Positions 1 to 5,607 of a stretch of 7,609 bases of DNA are shown piece after piece. Position numbers and translations under genes: made by a program. The stretch lies in contig JBGASH010000151.1 in NCBI GenBank assembly GCA_044229775.1, forward strand, positions 1-7,609. The letters run 5' to 3'. This stretch comes from JAHEYG01 sp044229775. GTDB taxonomy: Bacteria; Bacteroidota; Bacteroidia; B-17B0; Aurantibacillaceae. Every line of letters begins with the position of its first letter. Positions within the stretch are counted from its first letter, which is position 1. The notes below the pieces were generated by a model. It searched no databases. It was not told the DNA's origin and worked only from the letters and a program-made list of their open reading frames with translations.

Positions 1-1
1 G

Positions 2-43
2 TCTAAATTAAACCAATTGGCAGGATTTTTGATATATCTTTAA
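2..43 (+). CDS. Possible C-terminal tail of an upstream gene (partial)
   Basis: Of the three plus-strand frames at the left edge, only this one stays open; the other two stop within the first 11 bases. It would encode a tail reading SKLNQLAGFLIYL and end at TAA (41-43), a few bases before the next gene's start. Fourteen codons are far too few to identify a product, and an open run of this length can arise by chance. The tight spacing to the next start is what makes a real gene end plausible. If it is real, the two genes are probably co-transcribed. Confidence 0.25.
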   Translation, partial: SKLNQLAGFLIYL

Positions 44-47
44 GGTG

Positions 48-293
48 ATGGGTAACAACTATTCAAATGATGATTCAAAGGTGCTCGACTTCGTAGCTTT
101 ACGGTTATTGAATTATTCGCGCATTAACTATGAATTTCTTTTGGAAGCTATCGAAGGAAAATTTCCTGCTACCAACGCTGATATTCTTTTGAAAGAAGCG
201 CTTCTTGATACTTCTATCGCTGAAATAAGCAGGGAACATATTACGCTTAAAGACCGCGAAACCCTTGTGAAATTTCACGCTCAATTAGATTAG
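48..293 (+). CDS. Small hypothetical protein, 81-82 aa
   Basis: I do not recognise this protein. It is about 81 residues, acidic and apparently soluble, with no signal peptide, membrane segment or cysteine. Leu, Ala and Glu-rich stretches (LDFVALRLLNY near the N-terminus, then ADILLKEALLD and LKDRETLVKFHAQLD) suggest a mostly helical fold. The start is ambiguous: GTG at 45 is directly followed by ATG at 48. I chose ATG because it is the commoner start and an AAGG lies just upstream, though unusually close. The frame is closed by TGA at 30-32, so the N-terminus cannot extend much. It follows a possible upstream gene end at 43 and faces sppA tail to tail. Codon use looks like its neighbours, which favours a real gene over a chance frame, but it has no functional clue. 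Confidence 0.6.
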   Translation: MGNNYSNDDSKVLDFVALRLLNYSRINYEFLLEAIEGKFPATNADILLKEALLDTSIAEISREHITLKDRETLVKFHAQLD

Positions 294-304
294 AAGGTTC
301 TTAA

Positions 305-352
305 AATAGTTATTAGAGAATTCGTCGTATTAACTATTCCCCAATAACTATT
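305..352. repeat. AT-rich inverted repeat in a convergent gap, possible weak terminator
   Basis: AATAGTTATT (305-314) is the perfect inverse of AATAACTATT (343-352), enclosing 28 bases. A second TAACTATT at 331-338 can pair with the first 8 bases of the left arm as well, so two alternative stems compete. It sits between the stop codons of the small plus-strand gene and the minus-strand sppA, where a two-way terminator would be expected. The stem is nearly all A/T and has only a short following T run (355-358), so termination is inferred from position rather than shown. Confidence 0.35.
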
Positions 353-372
353 CGTTTTACCAATTATATACC

Positions 373-2160
373 TTACTCAATGATCATATCATAAGGTAAT
401 CTTGCCTGAACGCCTTTTTGATCGATCAAATTCTTAACCACCTTTAAATATTTGTATTGCTCACCTAAATTCTTTCCAATAATACGGCTTTCCATTTCAT
501 CTTCGCCTTTATTGAATAATTTCGCGAACGGATCTTTTTGTTTTGGGAATTCAACCAGACGGTAATCCTCGCCTACGCCCGATTTTTTTACGGCATAAGC
601 AATTGCGGCGTCAACCCCTCCTAATTCATCCACTAAATTAATTTTTATCGCGTCTGATCCGCTCCACACTCGGCCCTGTCCAATACTATCCACCATATTC
701 TTATCAATTTTACGGCCGTTAGACACACGGGTAATGAATACATCGTATATATTTTCAACGCCGCCTTGTATCCAATTGCGTTCTTCATCGGTTACACCAC
801 GTAAGATCGATCCAACATCACTATGTTTATTGGTATTAACGGTATCAACGGTTATTCCTAATTTCTCGGCATAGGCTTTTTTAGCATTAGGTAAAATACC
901 AAATACACCTATAGAACCGGTAATGGTGTTTGGTTGCGCGTAAATTTTATCGGCTGCGCAACTAATATAATAGCCACCGCTCGCCGCTACATCACCCATC
1001 GATACCACAATTGGTTTAACGCCCTTACACAAGTTAACCTCACGCCAAATCACTTCACTTGCCAAAGCGCTTCCGCCCGGTGAATTAACGCGTAATACTA
1101 TCGCCTTAATAGTACTATCGGTACGCGCGTCGCGAATAGCTTTCGAAATACGCGCGCTTCCTATCGTCTCTTCATCACCTTCTCCACCCTGGATCTGACC
1201 AATGGCGTAAACAATTGCGATCTTTCCTTTCTTGGTTAGTTTGCCATCTTCTTTTTTTCCTTTGCTTTTATGATATTTGGTTAACTCGGCGAAAGTAATT
1301 TTTTCTTTCTCTTTTATCTTCAGATCTTTTTTCATCAGGTCCATTACTTCATCTTCGTACAATAAACCATCCACCAATTTGTTTTTTAAAGCGTCTTCCG
1401 GTAAACTTATCGCTAATTTATTGGCAAGATCATTTAACTGATCAATACTTACTTTACGTGATTCAGAAATGCCTTTTAACATCGAATTCCAGATAGATCC
1501 AATATAAGCCTCCGTTTGCAAACGGTTAGCATCGCTCATTTTATCTAACATAAATGGTTCAATGGCGCTTTTAAATTTTCCGTGACGGAAGATCTGCATC
1601 TCAATGTTCAGTTTCTCGAGCATATTTTTAAAAAACATCAATTGAGCCGTTAATCCCTTAAATTCGAGTCCGCCCTGTGGATTCATAAACACTTTTGTAG
1701 CGGCAGTTGCGAGGTAATACGACTTCTGACTGTAAACCTCCGAATAGGCGTAAACAAACTTGCCCGATTTTTTAAAATCAATGATGTTGTTCCTCAACTC
1801 TTCAATACTGGCGAATCCAGCACTTAAATGCTGCAGATCTAAATACACGCCTTTAATGTTATCGTCATCCTTTGCTCTTTTAAGCATTGCGCTTAGATCG
1901 TTCAATCCAAGAACGCCAGGGTTACTAAAGGGCCCCAGATCAAATTCTTCAAAAGGATTTTCTATGCCCCGGTCAATAATAGCCCCGTTTACCTTAAAAT
2001 GCAATACCGAATTGGGTTTGGCTGTAAAGGTTTCGCCTTCTCCGCCTTTCAGGCCTTTTAAGCTTCCTGCCACTATACCAATTACTATAAAAATGCTAAT
2101 AATGCTCGCCAGTATCAACCCTACCAACGAACCGAAAAAAGCGCCGAAAAATGTCTTCAT
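373..2160 (-). CDS. sppA: Signal peptide peptidase SppA, 67K type
   Basis: A membrane-bound serine protease of family S49 that degrades leftover signal peptides after protein export. At 595 residues it has the long, duplicated architecture of the E. coli-type enzyme. An N-terminal hydrophobic anchor spans about residues 5-33. The general-base lysine is K197 in GKFKSAIEPFMLDKMSD, in the first half. The nucleophile is S394 in GDVAASGGYYIS, in the second half, preceded by the RVNSPGGS turn (358-364) and followed by TGSIGVFG (414-421). Both catalytic residues are present, so the enzyme should be active. A lysine-rich linker (about 277-313) joins the halves. The ATG at 2160 begins right at the anchor and fits the family. 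The leader is A/T-rich without a clear Shine-Dalgarno. It is divergent from folK, a pairing I recall from other Bacteroidota genomes. Confidence 0.96.
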   Translation of the reverse strand: MKTFFGAFFGSLVGLILASIISIFIVIGIVAGSLKGLKGGEGETFTAKPNSVLHFKVNGAIIDRGIENPFEEFDLGPFSNPGVLGLNDLSAMLKRAKDDDNIKGVYLDLQHLSAGFASIEELRNNIIDFKKSGKFVYAYSEVYSQKSYYLATAATKVFMNPQGGLEFKGLTAQLMFFKNMLEKLNIEMQIFRHGKFKSAIEPFMLDKMSDANRLQTEAYIGSIWNSMLKGISESRKVSIDQLNDLANKLAISLPEDALKNKLVDGLLYEDEVMDLMKKDLKIKEKEKITFAELTKYHKSKGKKEDGKLTKKGKIAIVYAIGQIQGGEGDEETIGSARISKAIRDARTDSTIKAIVLRVNSPGGSALASEVIWREVNLCKGVKPIVVSMGDVAASGGYYISCAADKIYAQPNTITGSIGVFGILPNAKKAYAEKLGITVDTVNTNKHSDVGSILRGVTDEERNWIQGGVENIYDVFITRVSNGRKIDKNMVDSIGQGRVWSGSDAIKINLVDELGGVDAAIAYAVKKSGVGEDYRLVEFPKQKDPFAKLFNKGEDEMESRIIGKNLGEQYKYLKVVKNLIDQKGVQARLPYDMIIE

Positions 2161-2181
2161 AATGCTGTTTTTAGATGTTTA

Positions 2182-2213
2182 TTTGTATTAATTATAAAAC
2201 TAAATTACCTTTA
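2182..2213 (+). promoter_or_regulatory. Candidate Bacteroidota-type promoter for folK and downstream genes
   Basis: In the 79-bp divergent gap, TTTG (2182-2185) is followed after 20 bases by TACCTTTA (2206-2213). The known Bacteroidota primary promoter is a -33 TTTG and a -7 TAnnTTTG about 19-21 bases apart, so this matches all but the last base of the -7 box. The folK ATG is 26 bases further on. The region is AT-rich, so a chance match is possible. For the opposite direction (sppA) I found only a poor -7-like TAATTTAG without a matching TTTG. Confidence 0.45.
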
Positions 2214-2239
2214 AATGCTATTTAAAAGCCGTAAACTTT

Positions 2240-2746
2240 ATGAACGCATCTTTTTTATGTTTGGGCGGAAACATAGGTAACCGACTGGATTACCTGAACC
2301 GCGCAAAAAAGCTGATTTCGGCAAAATGTGGCAAAATAACCCTTCAATCGCCGGTTTATGAAACAAAGGCCTGGGGTAACACCAATTCACCCGATCACCT
2401 TAATCAATGCATTAAACTTGAAACCGAATTAGAAGCGGAAGCGTTGTTACACCAATTAATGGCGATCGAAAATGAATTAGGACGCAAAAGAGCCGCTAAA
2501 AACGATCCAAGGGTAATAGACATCGATATTTTATTATTCAATGACGTGATCGTTAATACCGAAAATTGCACCATTCCGCATCCGCGCATGCACCTGCGAA
2601 ATTTTGTGTTAATTCCTTTAAATGATATGGCACCCGATGTGATCCACCCTATCCTTGATAAAAAAATAAGCGTCCTTCTTAAAGAATGTACCGATACGCT
2701 CAAAGTACTTAAGCTTTATCAATTCAAACAAGACGAACTGGTATAA
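2240..2746 (+). CDS. folK: 6-hydroxymethyl-7,8-dihydropterin pyrophosphokinase (HPPK)
   Basis: This cytoplasmic enzyme transfers pyrophosphate from ATP to 6-hydroxymethyl-7,8-dihydropterin, the step before dihydropteroate synthase in folate synthesis. The 168 residues match the usual single-domain length. Family motifs appear in order: LGGNIGNR (8-15) at the N-terminus, SPVYETKAWG (37-46), ENELGRKR (77-84), the magnesium-binding PRVIDIDILLF (90-100; D94 and D96 as the two metal aspartates), and IPHPRMHLRNFVLIPL (112-127) with the ATP/pterin-binding His and Arg. No second fold or fusion to FolB or FolP is present. The start ATG lies two codons before the conserved FLCLGGN strand. It is head to head with sppA and is followed after 8 bp by the OmpA-like gene, suggesting shared transcription despite unrelated jobs. 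Confidence 0.96.
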   Translation: MNASFLCLGGNIGNRLDYLNRAKKLISAKCGKITLQSPVYETKAWGNTNSPDHLNQCIKLETELEAEALLHQLMAIENELGRKRAAKNDPRVIDIDILLFNDVIVNTENCTIPHPRMHLRNFVLIPLNDMAPDVIHPILDKKISVLLKECTDTLKVLKLYQFKQDELV

Positions 2747-2754
2747 TTAATCGC

Positions 2755-4674
2755 ATGCAAAAATTAAAATATTTAATTGTCCTCCTCTTTTTCCACCTAT
2801 TGGTTTTGGGGCAAAGTGGTCGCGTGGAATTTATTGGTCATAACCTGTTCAACGAGCAACCCATTAATAATACCACCATAACAGTAATGGAAAACGAAAA
2901 ACAAATTGACAAATTCAGCACCGGTAATTTTCCCGATTTTAAATTAACCCTGCCTTTTGGAAGTGTTTATAAGATCTATTTCGAAAACTTTCGCTCACAA
3001 CGTATGTATCTGGAAGTGATCACCAGCCCCGTTCCTAAAGACAATAAATATAAAATGACCTACGAGTTGGATATCCCTTTCTTTCCTAAACATGCCTCTA
3101 ACCTCGATACCTCCCAATTCAAAGAACCTTTTCACAAAATTGTTTTTGATGGCAACAAAAAAATGGTGGACGACACCGTTTATATGAATTCTTTTTTGAA
3201 AAAGGTATATATCACCAAAAAAGAAAAGGAAACCACAGAAACAACTGTAAAAACGGTACAGTGGACCAATTTAGCCGGAAAAATGTTTTACTCCGGCACT
3301 TCCAAAACTCCGGTCACTTATAAAAAGATCAATTTATTGGATAAAGACGGGAAAGTAATTAAAACTACCACCAGTACAAAGTTTGGTTCGTTTGTTTTTA
3401 CAGGTGTGGATATTAACCAGGTTAACAAAGTAGAAGCCGATTTTGGTTCAGAATTTACTACACAAAATATTTCGGTAGAACTTTTCAATACAAAAAAAGA
3501 AAGTCAGGGTGTAAACCCTATCGTAAAAAACAAAGTGGCCTGGCCCAACTCCACACAAAAAAATGTGATCCAGAATTTGGTGGATATGAAATACACCTAT
3601 AAAGTGTCGGGGCGGTTGCTGGATGAGACCAGCGGAAAGTCAGCTTTTTATTCTAACAAAACGGTTTTTTTATTAAACGATAAGAACACCGTGGTAAAAC
3701 GGGCCACTACCAACATCTTTGGTTCTTTTGTGTTTACAAATGTAAAACCCGGATTGGTTTATTTGATAGGAATAGATAAAGCAGAAGCCACGGCTCAGAA
3801 TAAAATAAACCTGTATTCGGTTTCTGATACGTATTTAGCACCCGTAGATAGCAGTGTTAAAGACCGTTATGTTCGACGCTTTTTATCGGAGAATAGTTTA
3901 TTATTTCGCGAATTATTGGCCGATGAAGATCAGTTGCGTATGAATGTGTCGGGACGCCTCTTCGCCGAAAACGTGAATAACCCTATTGCCGACCTCAAAA
4001 TACTTTTATTGAATAATAAAATGGAAACAATGGATACTGCCACAACGGATAATTTCGGGCAATTCATGTTCAAATACCTACCCTATGATCCGCAATTTGT
4101 ATTGTCGTCAAGAACCAAAGAAAATATTTTGGATGCCATCAATAATATTCTCGTATATAATAGTAAGGATGAATTAATAAAAATAGTCTCCAATATTAAA
4201 GGTAAGCCCTTCAACTATAAACCACTTGCCGGCGAACAATCGCAACTAATGGATGTGTATGCTGATGATCCATGGTTGTCGTTAATGGGACTTGGTAAAA
4301 AAGAAAAAACTAAGGCGGGCGAAACGGTTATCGAAAATATTTTCTTTGAAAGCAATAGTTCCGACCTATTGGCGCCCGCAAAAAAAACACTCGACAAAAT
4401 TGTTTTGGTATTGAACACCAATCCAAAATTAACGATCGAATTAGGAGCGCATACCGACAGTCAGGGTAACGACGCAGCAAACCAAAAACTCAGCGAACAG
4501 CGGGCAAAGTCGGCCGCCGATTATATTATTTCCAAAGGCATTGAAGCCAATCGCGTTATAGGTAAAGGTTACGGCGAAACAAAAATTCTTAATAATTGTA
4601 AAAATGGCGTGTTTTGTCCCGACGACGAACATGGTCAGAACCGTAGAATTGAGTTTAAGATACTGGGGTTGTAA
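2755..4674 (+). CDS. OmpA-family peptidoglycan-binding envelope protein with three internal repeats
   Basis: A 639-residue exported protein with a signal peptide at about 1-20 (hydrophobic LIVLLFFHLLVLGQS) and no lipobox cysteine. The middle holds three related units, each opening with a (L/V)(A/S)G(K/R) strand (175, 286, 400) and carrying an FGxFxF strand whose Phe is at 210, 322 and 434, a spacing of exactly 112 residues. They resemble beta-sandwich, carboxypeptidase-regulatory-like modules. The C-terminal OmpA/MotB domain (about 525-639) has the peptidoglycan-contacting D568 in GAHTDSQG and R583 in LSEQRA, 15 residues apart as in E. coli OmpA, and ends with NRRIEFKIL. C615 and C621 sit in the loop before NRR and could form a disulfide. 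No N-terminal beta-barrel is evident, so it is probably periplasmic and links envelope parts to the wall. It follows folK after 8 bp. Confidence 0.9.
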   Translation: MQKLKYLIVLLFFHLLVLGQSGRVEFIGHNLFNEQPINNTTITVMENEKQIDKFSTGNFPDFKLTLPFGSVYKIYFENFRSQRMYLEVITSPVPKDNKYKMTYELDIPFFPKHASNLDTSQFKEPFHKIVFDGNKKMVDDTVYMNSFLKKVYITKKEKETTETTVKTVQWTNLAGKMFYSGTSKTPVTYKKINLLDKDGKVIKTTTSTKFGSFVFTGVDINQVNKVEADFGSEFTTQNISVELFNTKKESQGVNPIVKNKVAWPNSTQKNVIQNLVDMKYTYKVSGRLLDETSGKSAFYSNKTVFLLNDKNTVVKRATTNIFGSFVFTNVKPGLVYLIGIDKAEATAQNKINLYSVSDTYLAPVDSSVKDRYVRRFLSENSLLFRELLADEDQLRMNVSGRLFAENVNNPIADLKILLLNNKMETMDTATTDNFGQFMFKYLPYDPQFVLSSRTKENILDAINNILVYNSKDELIKIVSNIKGKPFNYKPLAGEQSQLMDVYADDPWLSLMGLGKKEKTKAGETVIENIFFESNSSDLLAPAKKTLDKIVLVLNTNPKLTIELGAHTDSQGNDAANQKLSEQRAKSAADYIISKGIEANRVIGKGYGETKILNNCKNGVFCPDDEHGQNRRIEFKILGL

Positions 4675-4741
4675 AAGAAAGTTAAAATCAAAAGGCCTGT
4701 AAGGAAAATCAACAAGCATCGTCTATTTAATAAAGCCGCAT

Positions 4742-5386
4742 ATGAAAACGACGATAGGAATAATTTTTGGCTCAGCGATCCTTTTCTTTAATACCGCTTG
4801 CAGTCAAAATACAAAAACCACTAATAAAAAAATGGAAACAACAAATTCAACAACTATTGATACTGCCACATTTGGTGCCGGATGCTTTTGGTGCGTGGAA
4901 GCTGTTTTTCAAAGATTAAAAGGCGTTCAAAAAGTAGTATCGGGCTATTCGGGTGGTAGTGTAAAAAATCCGGCCTACAAAGAAGTGTGCATGGGTTTTA
5001 CCGGGCACGCCGAAGTTTGTCAGATCACGTATGATAAAACCAAAGTGAGCTTTGATGAATTATTGGAAGTATTTTGGAAAGTACACGACCCAACCACTTT
5101 AAATCGTCAGGGTAATGACATGGGTACTCAATACCGCTCGGTTATTTTTTATCATAACAATGAACAAAAAGAATTGGCCGAAAAATATAAAGCCGCATTA
5201 AATAAATCGGGTGCCTGGGCCAATCCTGTAGTTACCGAAATTTCGGCCTTCACCAATTTTTATCCGGCCGAAGATTATCATCAAAACTATTTTAATCAAA
5301 ATGGTGCCGAACCTTATTGCCAATATGTGATCCAACCTAAAGTGGAGAAATTTGAAAAAGTGTTTAAAGAAAAGATAAAACATTAG
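4742..5386 (+). CDS. msrA: Peptide methionine (S)-S-oxide reductase MsrA, lipoprotein form
   Basis: Repairs oxidised proteins by reducing methionine-(S)-sulfoxide. The 214 residues comprise an export signal and a full MsrA domain (about 40-205). The catalytic cysteine is C48 in GAGCFWC; supporting residues are Y69 (SGYSGG), E91 (TGHAEV), D126 and Y131 (GNDMGTQYRS). C193 in PYCQYVIQPK is the likely resolving cysteine, and C51 is also present. The N-terminus has a hydrophobic stretch followed by NTAC (17-20), a loose lipobox, then a Ser/Thr/Asn/Lys-rich linker, suggesting an envelope lipoprotein attached at C20. An in-frame ATG at 4832 (M31) after an A-rich run would give a cytosolic form lacking the signal; I kept the upstream start because the signal is well formed. 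It lies 67 bp after the OmpA-like gene. No separate promoter was recognised. MsrB is not fused. Confidence 0.95.
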   Translation: MKTTIGIIFGSAILFFNTACSQNTKTTNKKMETTNSTTIDTATFGAGCFWCVEAVFQRLKGVQKVVSGYSGGSVKNPAYKEVCMGFTGHAEVCQITYDKTKVSFDELLEVFWKVHDPTTLNRQGNDMGTQYRSVIFYHNNEQKELAEKYKAALNKSGAWANPVVTEISAFTNFYPAEDYHQNYFNQNGAEPYCQYVIQPKVEKFEKVFKEKIKH

Positions 5387-5393
5387 TCACCGA

Positions 5394-5471
5394 AAATGTC
5401 CCCCGCTGGTTTACCAACCGTAATGAAATGAAGGTTGACGGGGGTGGATGCCGCAGGCAGACGGGGGTGGA
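5394..5471. repeat. GC-rich 78-bp hairpin element, copy 1
   Basis: First of two identical 78-bp copies in the same orientation. It begins 7 bp after the msrA stop codon. About 58% of bases are G or C, well above the flanks. Internal structure: CCCCCG (5400-5405) can pair with either of two CGGGGG arms (5439-5444 and 5462-5467); AACC (5416-5419) can pair with GGTT (5433-5436) inside the first; and TGCC-gca-GGCA (5449-5459) is a small perfect hairpin lying between two copies of GACGGGGGTGGA (5437-5448, 5460-5471). The structure resembles REP-like or miniature mobile elements; its family is not identified. Being non-coding is inferred. Confidence 0.85.
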
Positions 5472-5528
5472 AAAACTAATTTCTCAAAAAAGAAAAATCC
5501 AATCAAAACGAAACACTAAACATAGTCT
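5472..5528. other. A-rich, G-poor spacer between the two hairpin elements
   Basis: This 57-bp stretch is only about 25% G+C and contains three G residues on the plus strand, in sharp contrast to the flanking elements. It holds no start codon, open frame or inverted repeat that I can support. Its last 13 bases (5516-5528) resemble the sequence around the msrA stop codon (5376-5393), which may record how the second copy arose. Confidence 0.5.
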
Positions 5529-5606
5529 AAATGTCCCCCGCTGGTTTACCAACCGTAATGAAATGAAGGTTGACGGGGGTGGATGCCGCAGGCAGACGGG
5601 GGTGGA
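5529..5606. repeat. GC-rich 78-bp hairpin element, copy 2
   Basis: Identical over all 78 bases to the copy at 5394-5471 and offset from it by 135 bp. The hairpin parts fall at CCCCCG 5535-5540, CGGGGG 5574-5579 and 5597-5602, and TGCC-gca-GGCA 5584-5594. It ends one base from the stop codon (TAG, read on the minus strand, 5608-5610) of the propeller gene, so a minus-strand transcript enters it immediately after translation ends. Perfect identity implies recent duplication or active homogenisation. A role as a transcription end signal or 3' stabiliser is plausible from position but not demonstrated. Confidence 0.85.
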
Positions 5607-5607
5607 C

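Noticed and set aside
1760..2191. Plus-strand open frame of 143 codons opposite the start of sppA
   Set aside because: It lies almost wholly antisense to the well-supported SppA N-terminal half; the composition is that of a shadow frame.
2404..2703. Minus-strand open frame of 99 codons inside folK
   Set aside because: Entirely antisense to a complete HPPK with its magnesium-binding aspartates; no supporting motif.
4215..4719. Minus-strand open frames opposite the OmpA domain
   Set aside because: Antisense to a domain with clear catalytic-type and peptidoglycan-binding motifs on the plus strand; no family features of their own.
4675..4741. Terminator or promoter between the OmpA-like gene and msrA
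   Set aside because: I found only a short AGGCCT palindrome, with no stem plus T-run and no TTTG / TAnnTTTG pair, so neither is called.
5394..5606. Possible minimal CRISPR array (two repeats, one spacer)
   Set aside because: The repeats are 78 bp, far longer than CRISPR repeats, there are only two, the spacer is 57 bp of A-rich sequence, and there are no cas genes.
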